Shown here piece after piece: positions 52,333-63,655 of a stretch of 64,000 bases of DNA. The position numbers and the translations under genes were made by a program. A model generated the notes under the pieces. That model saw only the letters and a program-made list of their open reading frames with translations, did not search any database and had not been told where the DNA came from. The stretch spans positions 25,695,188-25,759,187 of the forward strand of contig CM033747.1 in the NCBI GenBank assembly GCA_019671005.1. Reading direction: 5' to 3'. Each line of letters begins with the position of its first letter. Position 1 is the stretch's first letter. This stretch comes from Hibiscus mutabilis (taxonomy: Eukaryota > Streptophyta > Magnoliopsida > Malvales > Malvaceae).

Positions 52333-55185
52333 TGTAGCGATGTCCCTTTTCTTTTAAATCGCTAAAATAAAAACGATGGGTTTTTAGAAAAGGATTTTTG
52401 AAAGATGTTTGTGACTCTTTTGGATAAAAAAATTATTTATTCCGTGGGGTTTACAAAAACCTCATAAAAATGGAGTCGCCACCGGCCACTTAGGTAGGCC
52501 GGACACCATAAAACCAGAGATTCAAAAAGACAGGGTTCGGGAGTCGGTTACGGATGGGCAAGGGTTAGCACCCCCACACCGCCCAAAAATTGGTACTTTA
52601 ATAATTACCGCTTTATTAATATTGGATTTTCCGGATTAGAGTGACGATTATTTTACATTTTGGTCATAATTGCGAATATATTTTAAGGGTCCCGTTATCC
52701 GTGAATAAACGCCCAACCACTATCACTACGCTTGATACTGGCCCCGTTTACGCTCGGATAAAAGGACTCCGCATTAACAAGTTATATCTTGATATGCAAT
52801 CTTAGTGGCAAGAACGTAAAACATGGCAAAATATTTAAACATAATAAATATTGACATACCAGAATATTAATTTAGCATAAATGATATTTTAGACTAAAAC
52901 ATGTATATATACATATTATTCTAAATAATAGATAATAACAACTTTAACAAAACAGAATAACAAGGTAGAAATAATTAAGTATATAGACGAACAAATATTA
53001 AAAGGATATACATGCTATTAATAAAACACATTTCAACATATATGAACAATATATTATACATGAAAGAAAGCACATTAACACGTAACCTAAAATCCAAGGA
53101 AACATGCAATACGTACAAAATACAAAACATGCTTTTTACGAATCAACTAGAACATAACATGCTTCAATACGAATAATCAGGTAAAAAACATGAATGTCAT
53201 ACTTAACACATATATATTCATATAAACATAAAATACGAGTCATATACGAGGGACACAAGATAAAATGATATCAATATATACGATTATAATACGAACAATA
53301 ATATTTACAAAGAAAACAGGACTGAAATGAAAGAAAAACGAAAGTCAGTGGCAGAAGTTTAAGAACAATAATATGTAATTTAGGGATGAAATTGCGAAAC
53401 AAACAAAACCTAAAAGGACCAGAACTGTAATTAGACCAAGGGGCAGACCCAAAATGAAAAATTCAAAAACGCGGGATGGTTAAGGACGTAATTTTACCAT
53501 TCAGAAACTGATTCGGTGTAATTTAGGGACGAAATTGTAATCTTTTGAAACATCAGGGGGACTGGGATTGTGATTATACCATGCGGCAAGACAAAAATGA
53601 AAATATTGAAAACGCGGTGGGATTAAGTGTGTAATTTACCCATTTAGCAAAATATAAAGAACTATAAAAGCCCCCCTAGGCCGAAGACAAAATTTTGGTC
53701 ATTCGTTCATTTTTCTGGTTTTGGTAAGAACATGTTCTTCGTTTTCCTCTCGTCTGTTCTTGCGAAACCCAGAATCCGGCGGCCGGCCGCCGTATTCTCC
53801 GCCGCCGGCCGCCGCTAACCGGCGCCGGTAGGCTCCCAAAATACACCAAAATAACCTTCTTTTCGTCCTCAACATGAATCCGTGGTTGGATTCAGAGGAT
53901 ACGCCCCTATTTGTCATAGATCTAGGAAATACGAACCTCAAAAAAAATATTTTTTAGACCAAAACACAACTACAAAGGGTCTTCTCCTCCCTTTAGTTCA
54001 CCAGATCTGGCTTGTAGAAGCCGAACGGCTTATCACCGAGGGAGGGAAGACCCACAGACAATGCCGGTAAGACTACTTCCTTTTTTGTTTCTGTTTTTTT
54101 TATTCTATTTCGTATATGCATGTAAAGAAACAAGTAAGAAAAAGAGACAAAAAATTTACCACTGGACTGTCTTTTGATTATCTTCGAAGTTTACAAATTT
54201 CAGATTTTTTTTTGTATTACAAGATCTCTGTTCTCCCCTTTTTTGTTCTTACTCTCCCCTTTTTTTTCGCTAATCCCCGTTACAAAAGCCCCGTTTCATA
54301 TATATTATTGCCTCTGTTTTTGGTTGCAAGTTGCATCTTCCTTTTTTCAGATCTGAACTGACACTTTGCTTGTTGTCTTTGGCATAAACTGAACGCGGGG
54401 ACTGAATATCGGCGCGGTGGCGGTGTGGTCATTCTGCCAGCGGCCAGACGCGTTTTCGGCCGTTAGATCAGATCTGATCTAACGGTCGAGATGGCTTGAA
54501 GAACGATCGGCCTGGATGAAGCCTCGATTTGATGAGACGGCTTCAGATTTCGCCACGTGGAGCTCCGCAGTCGAGGAGTCAGAACGCGTGGATCTTACGC
54601 GCGCGTGGGATATTAAAGCGTCCGCGCGTGGACCACACGCGCGCGTGGCACTCGAACGGTCCATACGTGTGGAACACGCGCCTGGCAGATATTTTTGACC
54701 TCGGTTGCATCGTGGCCGTTGGATCAGATCTTGATCCAACGGCCCACAGTTACCTGCACATTGTAATTAAATGGGATTCAGATTTGGGCCAAACGGGCCT
54801 TGTAATTGAACTTGTAATTGGACTTGGACTTCATATTTATTTGGGTTTAATATATATTTAATTTTTCATTTTACCAGCCCAATAATAATAATAATAATAA
54901 TAATTATAACAGCAATACATGTATATACAAAAATGTCTACTTATATTATACAATTATTAATTAATATAATATTCTAGTATACGTACGTACAACCATACAT
55001 ATAATTAACATAACATCTATATATTAATCAAATACGCTCATACTCTAGATACATACGCGACATACATATACCCCTAATACGTATACATAGCTTATACATG
55101 CACACACCACCTTATATTAGTAACATTCATATAATAAATATACATGCAATATTAATATATTTACAAGTGAAAATGAGTGATTACA
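52333..55185 (-). repeat. 5' LTR of the Ogre-type element
   Basis: 2853 bp, differing from the 3' LTR by few substitutions, small indels (for example a 4-bp one at 53676) and one replaced segment at about 54172-54195. Same palindromes (54463-54482; 54716-54742) and plus-strand TATAAAAG (53663-53670). Confidence 0.93.
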
Positions 55186-55190
55186 ACTTG

Positions 55191-55422
55191 GCATATATGA
55201 GATGTATGAGGAGTTTGGGGATATTTCAAGACTCATATGAGCGTTAGAGACCGTGTATGGTCATTTGAATATTCGTATACTTATCTAATTGGTTGATTTA
55301 CATGTTGTGTTGCTTGAGTGCTTGAGATATGAATTGGCATGTGCTGTGACTGTGTGAGTACTTGGAAAAAGGGTGGAGTATGTATTAGAAGTGTCTGAAA
55401 ATAGTGCCAATATTAAGTCTTT
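55191..55422. other. Short gene-free flank
   Basis: Sequence between the Ogre-type element and the Athila LTR. Nothing recognised. Confidence 0.35.
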
Positions 55423-56920
55423 TGCATGCGAGTATACACGGTCACCAAGTAATACAGCAGTAAGCTGAGTGTCGATCCCACAAAGATAGACTTGAAATTT
55501 AACTGTTTTGTTTGTTTACTTGTTAAGGGAAAAAGATTGTTGATTTAAAATTGGTTTTGGAAGTGATTAAAGGAAAAGAAATGAAAATAAAACAACATTG
55601 GCAAGGAGAGTTGTAAAATGATTGATGAGCGTTGGCAAGGAATGCCTGATTTTCACGCTGTTCACGGCATGCCAACCTTTAATAATGTTCTACCTTGGCA
55701 TTGTTTACCGAGCAGATTCTAAGTTGGCATTGCCTTTGTCGATGGCAATGCCCTAAATTAACCATGTAAAAACCCTTATCTGTCTATAGTGTATGTCTTT
55801 TCATAAATTAATTTGATTAAGTCCCAATCTTTACTCTCTAAGGGGTAAACTCACTCCCGAAGTAAGTTCATCTACTTGAACATCTTCTGTACAAGCTTCT
55901 CACCTTAGAATTTGACAACTAATCGTTGCCACCCAAGTCTGTTAAGATATTGAGGTTCAATAGGTAAACTATGCCAGCGGTCGCATGACACGGAAGTTAT
56001 AGAAAAATTGAAGATCATGCAAATGAATAAAACAATGCCGAAGCATTTTTATTATTAAAAACAAAACATTAAAATAGCGTTCAACGCAAGCATCCCCCAC
56101 CAACTATTAAATTAGTTCATGGTGAGGGTATCAACCATAAAACCTTCAACGTTTTCTAACATCATCATCTTTAAAAAAAGCAACTAAACCAAAGGAAAAG
56201 GCAAGAGAGAAGGTTGGTCGGTACAACCCTTCTTGATCCAGGCTTTCCTCGGTGTAGCCTCTCCAAGCCAATTATGAAGGTGAGAGCTATGTGGAGAGAT
56301 CGGGGAATTGCCTTGTTCGCTTTGAGTGATTTGAAATGCTCTCTTTATATAGGCGTGAGAGGAAGCCCTAGATAAGGTGGGGGGGTTTGAAAATCGGATC
56401 ATGCTCCAAGATAAATGCTTTATCACCTTATCTTCATTTTGAACTCTAGGGCTGACGTGTATTGGATCAAGTAGCTAGTTTGACCGGTCATCGAACACCA
56501 CTTCCTTGCCAGCCGAGCTTGGCAAAATTCTTTCGCCCTCTTATTTGATCCTAATTTTTCGGAGTAGGTTCAAATGCGGTTTTCTCAGGATCTAATCAGG
56601 TCCTATTTTTTCGGGCTGATACTTCTTTGCCAAGGGTCATGGCAGAAATCTTTTGGTCTTTCTACTTTGCTCTGCCAACCAATACTCAGCAATTTTCATC
56701 CAGCGTCCTGACCTTCTGTTTTATCATTTCGTTGCCAAGCCTATCTGCCTAAAACCTGCATAAAAATAGCCAAACACCCTTCATTCTGGCAAAAGAATTT
56801 CTACGAACTCCTTTATGCAAAATGCATGATTCTAACACTAAATACAAACAAATGTACCCAAAAGCAAGCAAAAAGTTGTGTAAACTAGACATAAAAAATA
56901 GTACTTTTGAGAAATCAACA
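55423..56920 (-). repeat. 3' LTR of the Athila element
   Basis: About 1.5 kb, TGCATGCGAGTATAC to GAAATCAACA on the plus strand. The minus strand opens TGTTGATTTCTC right after the purine tract (56921-56936, GGTTTGGGGGAG). Confidence 0.82.
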
Positions 56921-58150
56921 CTCCCCCAAACCTAGCTCATTGTTTGTCCTCAAGTAATGCAAAAAAACTAAAAAGAAAATAGAAAATTAAATAGTACCTC
57001 ATCAAAATTGCAATGCTTTCCAACACCTACCAGCAAGCTGAATTTAACCTAGGTCTATCCTCAGATATCCAGTATATTAATGCCAACAGTTCAACAAATT
57101 CAAGAGCTACAATAAATGCCTAGTCTAAGGTCATGAAGTGTACATAAGTGTAGGTAACATGCATCAAGTTCACATCAACTCTCTCAATAATTTTTACTAC
57201 CCAAACTCAGAATTATTTGATTTTTTTTTCTTTTATTCTGCCAAGGGTATTTTCATGCTGGCAATTAAGTGGGTCGCGTCATGTACTATTTGGCGTGAGT
57301 CATAAGATGGAGCAAACCACAAATACCCACGTTAATCTAGATTACATCACTAAGCTAACCTGTTACACTCTTACCCTAAAGTTTTGTTGGCTTGAGAACT
57401 AAGAGGGAGCAAACCATGAAGACCCAAGTTACTTATTATCTAAGGCAGAGGGGTGTTTTTTTTTATGTTTTTCAGCCTTTGATAGAGCATTGCTGCCTTA
57501 TTCTTTTCTTTTTACCTTGCACTTTTTATTATTATTCTAAGTTTAGTTTCAAGAGATCCTAAGCTTGTTTCAAGAACTAGATACATGCCATGTGTAAGGT
57601 GAAACTAAAGTTCCCAAGACTAGAGTTCATTGCAAAGCTACCTGACATCGAAGTTCTGCTAGCATACAATTTCATAGGATTAATTTCCTCATTGGACAGA
57701 TTAAACTAGTTACAAGTTCTGCTAAACTATCAACATGCTGGCAAACATTCAAAATTAAGTCGAGGTAAAAATTTTTTTAGGGGTTTGGTATGCATGTGCT
57801 ATCCTATATGACAAACAAATTGAAATTTAGACATGGATATGCATGGCAACAAATGGAAGGCAGTACACACCCCCAAACCCAAGGTGTGCATTGTCCTCAA
57901 TGCATGAAAACAACACGTACATACAAAGGAACATACAATGCATGAACATGAAAAATGAAACAAAATGCAATAAATGAGTTAATGAGAAGAAGACTTACCT
58001 TCTTCGGAGGGTTCTGGCCTCGACATTCAGGTCTTCCTTTTAACAAAACTGCCTCTGTCAGGGCCATATATTTCTTTCTCTTCAAGCTTGGTTTTACTGC
58101 ATCTGTGGAGGCTCTTATATCATAGAGAACTTCTTCAACAATATTTTCTA
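56921..58150 (-). other. PPT and non-coding 3' region of the Athila element
   Basis: The tract GGTTTGGGGGAG (minus strand, 56921-56932) abuts the LTR. The rest to about 58150 has no conserved coding sequence. Confidence 0.55.
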
Positions 58151-58152
58151 GT

Positions 58153-59435
58153 TCAGTGACAGCAGGGCAAATTTAGGTGCAGTAGGCATAGCACCAGTTC
58201 AGATCCGTATTTCTTTATCCTCTGATTTTGGTGGTGTATCAATCTGGCAGATTCAACATGAACTGGTGAAGTAGGGAATAGAGAAACTAGAACTGAAGAG
58301 ATTGGAACTGTGGCATCATACTTCTGAGACGATGTGTATGAAGAGTAGGGACTGGTTAGCATACTTCGCTTGGCAAGGAGACTAACAGGGAACTCAGGGA
58401 ATTTTGGCACTGTGTCCAGACATTCCCTCCAGGGCCTTCTTTAGGGCACGATCCCTAGCATAAATAGACTGCTAGAGTAGAGCATTATGCTCCTATGCTT
58501 TCTCTAACTTAGCAAGGATCAGCTCTTGGTGCTAGCAAATCTGGGATAATGTTGCCACTGAACTAGCTAGCATAGGAGTTGTGGCCTCGGCCTTGGCTAT
58601 CTTGGCTTTAGGCAATAGTTCAGTAGCCTTTTGCTTACCCTTCTCTTTGGTTTCACTGGCATTCAACTGCGTCCAAAATGCAGGGGTTATTGTTGTTCCT
58701 TTGCTTCGTTGCACGCTGTCCGTATCAAGTCGTGGCACCTTGTGCTGTATGCAAATAGAAGAAATTAGCAAAAGAAAAACTAAACTACCACTGGTCTTAC
58801 CTGCACGCTTATAGGTCTCATCCACGATGAGTCATCTAACATTTATCTTTCGTCCAGTCATGATTGAATGCAACAACGACACCATTTCTTCTAAAATTGT
58901 TTCATTATGGGTAGTTGGCATTAGGCTAGCCTTGAGGAAGTGGTTCCATCCCCTCGATTGCGACTTTAATGCCAATTATTTTATTGTCCAGTGGCCCTTG
59001 GATGAAACATTCCATTTGGTGCCTGGCTCGCAAAGGTCCTTCAACAACACTTTTCTCTTGGCATCGTCCAGTGAATCAGCAAACTCGGTGTGTTTTTCTT
59101 GTTCTCCATCCAAAGAAAACACCTCATTAATGTAACCTTCATCGAATCTAACACACTTACCTCGCACCATCAAGAAGGGCGAATACTTGGTCGTAAGATG
59201 AGCATAGAACTCTCGAACGATGTTGGAGTTGATGTCTCCTAATTGCTGGCAAAACTTCTCCCATTTATGCTTCTTTATGATGGCAAAAAACTCTGGCGAA
59301 TATCTGAGATTGGGTTTGTTTTTGAACTCAAATCCTTTCTCATAACAAAAGTTTCTTGAAGCAAAATTCTCATTGTGCTTTTTCTCAATTTCTTCATTAA
59401 AGAAGATCTAGAATGGTAAATAGGAAGAAGCCATG
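58153..59435 (-). pseudogene. Athila env-like (putative plant transposon protein) ORF
   Basis: Starts at ATG 59435 (MASSYLPF, then a TAG). It continues in frame: EEIEKKHNENFASRNFCYEK, YSPEFFAIIKKHKWEKFCQQ, NSNIVREFYAHLTTKYSPFL, VRGKCVRFDEGYINEVFSLD, then KASLMPTTHNETILEEM and VFLLLISSICIQHKVPRLDT. This is the 3' ORF of Athila elements, historically called env-like; its function is unproven. I see no convincing transmembrane segment. Three or so stops or shifts break it. The C-terminal part (58825-58153) is Lys/Ala/Ser-rich. Confidence 0.78.
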
Positions 59436-60293
59436 GAAATCTGGGAATCAAAAAGAAAGAAAAGAAGATGAACAATCGTTGGTTTTTGGTTTCTTGATCA
59501 ATAGGGCCAATGAGAGAAGGAGTAATAGAAGGTTTATGAATCGGTTGAGTGTTTATGTAGGGAAGAAAAATAAAAGGTTGAGTGTTTAAGTTGGCTGAAT
59601 TAATGGGAATAATGATGAAGTTGAATTTAATTGGGGAAGATAAAGTGATAATGATAAGGGTTTTTGAAAGGATAAACGGCGGGGGAAGTTGGAGGGATAA
59701 GGTGATTAGGTTTGAAAATTTTTGAATTCTACTTATCCTAGGCAGCTAGTGTTTTTTTTCCACACTTCACCAATTTTCACTTCTTTCATCTGTCTGGGCT
59801 AGCCTCGCCTTGGCATCATGTCTGGCAATAAAGTTCTGCTGGCAATAATTTCCTGTGTTCACTTAAAGAAACCTTTCAAACATAGAAAAATAAAATGAAA
59901 GAAAAAATAACATAAATGGAAAATACTAAAAAAGAAAAACATCTAATCCTACTATTTACAAAAGTTAAACCATGGTGATGATCATTGAATCTCCGCCATG
60001 AGAATAACCGCATTGGCATCCATTGGAGTGCCATTCGCATAATGCTTCAATCTTTGGCCATTTACTTTAAAGACTGTTCAATTCTTTAAATCCTTGATGT
60101 CAACTGCTCTATAAGCGTATGGTTTCACAACTTCAAATGGTCCTGACCATTTGGACTTGAGCTTCTATGGAAACAACTTGAGTCGTGAGTTAAACAAAAT
60201 AACACGCTGGCCTATCTCAAATTGTCTTGGTATTATCTTACTTTCATGCCAGTGTTTGGTTCTCTCCTTGTAAAGTCTGGCATTTTCAGAAGC

Positions 60294-61200
60294 TTACGTT
60301 CTGAACTCGTCCAACTCATTCAAGTCAAGTAATCTCTTATTTCCAGCAGCTCTCCATGCCATGTCAAGTGTTTTGGCTGCCCAATATGCTTGATGTTCCA
60401 ATTCTACTGGAAAGTGGCATGGTTCTCCAAAAACAAGTCTAAATGGGGAACACCCCAAAGGTGTTTTAAAGGCTGTCCTATAAGCCCACAAAGAGTCGTC
60501 TAGTCTTAAGGACCAGTCCTTCCTCAATGGATTTACAGTCTTTTTAAGGATACACTTGATCTCTTTGTTTGAAATCTCGGCTTGCCCATTTGTTTAAGGA
60601 TGGTATGCCATAGAAATCCTTTGCTGAATTCTATATCTGCACAAAGCTTTAGATATTATATTACATTTAAAATGGGTACATCATGAATAATCACTATAGG
60701 GGCACCAAACTGAGTAAAAATGTGTTTGTGCAAGAACTTGGCAACGGCCTTGGCATCGTTTGTTGGCAATGCAACAGCCTCAACCCATTTCGAAACATAG
60801 TCAACAACCACGAGGATGTATAGGTACCAAATGATAGAGGGAATAGACCCATGAAGTCTATCCCCCATACATCAAATAAGTCCACATGCATGATGTTTTG
60901 GAATGGCGGTTGGTGTCTGCCAGAGCTGTTTCCTATCCGCTGGCATTAATCACATGCCTTGGCATAGTTGTCGACATCTTTGTATAGTGTATGCCAAAAA
61001 AATCCTGACTGTAGCACCTTGGCATCAGTTTTCATCCCAGCAAAGTGACCTCCATACAGTGTTGCATGGCATAGTTGCAATATGTTGTGTTTCTCATCCT
61101 CCGGCACACACCGTCTGATCACTTGGTCAGCACATTGCTTGAACAATATGGGCTCATCCCAATAATATTGTCGAGCTTCTCATAGAAAACGTTTCATGCA
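60294..61200 (-). pseudogene. Athila integrase
   Basis: Minus-strand pieces: CADQVIRRCVPEDEKHNILQ and HATLYGGHFAGMKTDAKVLQ (zinc-binding domain, 61146-60946), LFDVWGIDFMG (first Asp), VVVDYVSKWVEAVALPTNDA and KFLHKHIFTQFGAP (60868-60656). The second Asp segment (ISDGG in relatives) reads IHDVP. TNGQAEISNKEIKCILKK (about 60540-60600) holds the catalytic Glu, preceded by a TAA where Gln stands in HPQTNG. The end is TAFKTPLGCSPFRLVFGEPC and AYWAAKTLDMAWRAAGNKRL. Confidence 0.82.
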
Positions 61201-61429
61201 TTGTATGCCAGGTCTGGTGGCAAAATATTGTTTACCAGGTAGTTGACTATGTTAGCATACCAAGGCATGGCATTAACTGCAAGCAAATATTCGTCAGGAA
61301 ATTCATCTCTTATAACAACGTTCTTACCATTTTCAAGGTGATACTCTAAGCGTGATAAGTGGTGAGCTACCAAATTTTCACTGCCCTTCTTGTCTAGGAC
61401 CTCGAGGTCAAGTTCTTGTAATAGAAGTG

Positions 61430-62460
61430 TCTATTGGATTAGTCTGGGCTTGGCATCCTTCTTTGCCAAGAGATAATTCAAAGGCGTATGATCTGTATAA
61501 ATCACAACTTTGTTACCAACTAGATTCTATATAAATTTATCAAAAGCAAATATAACTGCAAGAAATTCTTTCTCAGTTGTGGAATAATTCAGTTGTGCTC
61601 TATTTAATGTACGACTGGCATAATATATGGCATGAAAAACTTTGCCATGCCGTTGTCCCAAAACTGCTCTGACGGCATAGTCGCTGGCATCACACATGAT
61701 CTTGAATGGTTCATTCCAATCTGGTGCTACAACTATTGGGCATTAATCAATCTATTCTTAAGTTGCTGAAAAGCTTTCAAACACTAATCATCAAAGGAAA
61801 AAGCAATATTTTGCTCCAATAACAAGCATAAAGGTTTAGAAATTTTAGAAAAATCTTTAATCAAATGACGGTAGAAACCCGTATGTCCCAAAAAACTTAT
61901 TATACCTTTTACACTTGTAGGCGGTGGCAAGTGCTTGATTACCTCAACTTTTGCTTGGTCAACCTCTAATCCTCTCCTGGTTACTTTGTGCCCAAGAACA
62001 ATGCCCTCCTTCACCATGAATTGGCATTTCTCCCAATTCAAGACTAGGTTTGCCTCAATGCATCTCTTCAAAACTTGCTCCAAACTCTAAAGACATTCCT
62101 CAAATTTTTTACCAAACACCAAGGAATCATCCATGAATACTTCCAGGTTGTGCTCTATCATGCCAAAAAAATAGATATTATAAAACGATGAAACGTTGTC
62201 GGGGTATTACACAGCCCAAATAGCATCATTATAAAATCAAACGTCCTATACGGAGAGGTAAATGTGGTATTATCTTGATCATCAGGGGTGATGGCAATCT
62301 GGTTATAACCTGAATAGCCATCCAAAAAACAATAGAAGTTTTACCTACCAATCTGTGTAGCATCTGGTTGATGAAAGGCAATGGGAAGTGGTCATTCCGT
62401 GTGGCACTGTTTAGCCTCCTATAATCCACGCAACTCTCCATCTTGTGATAGTCCTGGAGG
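61430..62460 (-). pseudogene. Athila reverse transcriptase and RNase H remnants
   Basis: 62441-62229 reads CVDYRRLNSATRNDHFPLPF then drifts out of frame through the FLDGYSGYNQI region. 62083-61784 reads LVLNWEKCQFMVKEGIVLGH and FLGHTGFYRHLIKDFSKISK. RNase H-like sequence follows to about 61430, with many stops. The YxDD segment (about 62100-62150) is frameshifted. Confidence 0.8.
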
Positions 62461-62562
62461 GAATCAATTCATCTTTGCTATTTTGTACTAACTCTGGTGG
62501 CTTTGGTTGTTCAAAATAGTTCACATCTTCAGCCTCCAAGGCTGGTTCTTTAGGTTCGTCAA

Positions 62563-63210
62563 TCATCTCATCATTGCATCCAACTCTCTAGCATCGTCAT
62601 CTGCATCTTGGCATAACTTTGCCAAGTCCATCGTGAAAAGTGATTCTAACATCTCATCAGTTTGATACTCTTCGAGATCATATGCACATTTTAAAGCTTG
62701 AAACACGATAAATATAACATGTTGATCATTCAAGCGCATAGTGAGTTTACCCTTGTGAACATCGATTAAAGCACTACCCGTGGCAAGGAAATGTATGCCT
62801 GATATAATCGGCACATTCACATCAGCTTCATAATCTCAAATGATAAAATCAGTAGGAAACATAAATTTATCTACCTTCATGAGCACATCCTCAATCTTAC
62901 CCTTAAGATGCGTAAAAGATCAGTCTGTTAGCTAAAGTGTCACTGTGGTAGGTCTTGCTTCTATGCCAAGCTTCCCAAAAATAGACAGTGGCATTAAATT
63001 TATGCTGGTGCCCAAGACGCACAGTGCCTTGCCCACGAATCTATTACCAATGGTGCAAGGAATAGTGAAACTTCTTGGATCTTTTAGCTTTGATGGCAAT
63101 TGATTACGTATCATGGCACTGTATCCTTCTATAAGGGTTACAGTCTCAAAATCTCCCAACTTTCTCTTTTTTGACAAGATGTCTTTTATAAATTTCACAT
63201 AGTTGGGCAT
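62563..63210 (-). pseudogene. Athila protease region and end of gag
   Basis: 63210-62932 reads MPNYVKFIKDILSKKRKLGD, SKLKDPRSFTIPCTIGNRFV and KALCVLGTSINLMPLSIF. The retropepsin motif of relatives is ALCDLGAS; here Asp is replaced by Val, so catalysis is lost. 62820-62563 (IISGIHFLATGSALIDVHKG, KLTMRLNDQHVIFIVFQALK) is the following conserved block. Confidence 0.85.
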
Positions 63211-63655
63211 CTGCTCAAGGGCTTCTACTAAAGTTATGTTAATTTGTAGCTGCTTAAGAACTTCTAAGAAGTGCTTAAATTGCTAGTCTTGCTTATGTTT
63301 TTAAAGTCGACCTGGAAAATGTGCTGTCAGATAAACAACTGTTGGCTCCATTGGCTTTGCCAAGGTGGTGCTAGCATCATTTTGCTATTTGGCATCATTA
63401 TGCTACTTGGCATCATATGATGGGTTGGCTTCAAAAGTTGGTCTGGCATCATCATCTTTCATTTCTGCTTCTTTAGTGTCCTTTACTGGCATCAGCTTCT
63501 CAGCTTGGCAATGAGTTGACTACTTGGCAGCCATCTCTGTCTCACATTGCTTACCACTCTGAAGAGTTATTGCTTTGTATTGCTCATTTCCTTTGTGCCG
63601 AGCATCATCAGTATCACTTGGCAAGGCTCACTTGGGTCGATTGCTAAATGCATTG
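63211..63655 (-). pseudogene. Tail of Athila gag, rich in TGGCAtCAT repeats
   Basis: No intact frame. The minus strand carries reiterated ATGATGCCAA. The sequence stops at 63655, where an unrelated LTR begins. Confidence 0.55.

Larger units (their letters stand above)
36897..55185 (-). mobile_element. Tat/Ogre-type Gypsy retrotransposon, near full length
   Basis: LTRs 36897-39753 (3') and 52333-55185 (5') are nearly identical. A perfect 5-bp duplication ACTTG flanks the element (36892-36896 and 55186-55190). In minus-strand order: LTR, PBS, leader, extra ORF, gag, protease, intron, RT, RNase H, second RNase H, integrase, a long repetitive 3' region, PPT, LTR. The extra 5' ORF, the second (archaeal-type) RNase H, the intron after protease and hypervariable 3' tandem repeats are all known features of the Tat/Ogre lineage. 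The total of 18.3 kb fits that group. Frame breaks in every gene except gag make this copy non-autonomous. Confidence 0.92.
55423..63655 (-). mobile_element. Athila-type Gypsy retrotransposon, interrupted
   Basis: Minus-strand order: end of gag, protease, RT, RNase H remnants, integrase, env-like ORF, PPT, 3' LTR (55423-56920). The upstream part of gag, the PBS and the 5' LTR are cut off by another LTR at 63656. The presence of an env-like ORF downstream of integrase and the protease/RT sequence style are Athila hallmarks. TGGCA/TGCCA is strikingly frequent throughout. Confidence 0.88.

Noticed and set aside
58827..59135. 102-codon plus-strand frame
   Set aside because: It is the complement of the Athila env-like ORF, whose minus-strand reading matches the family far better.
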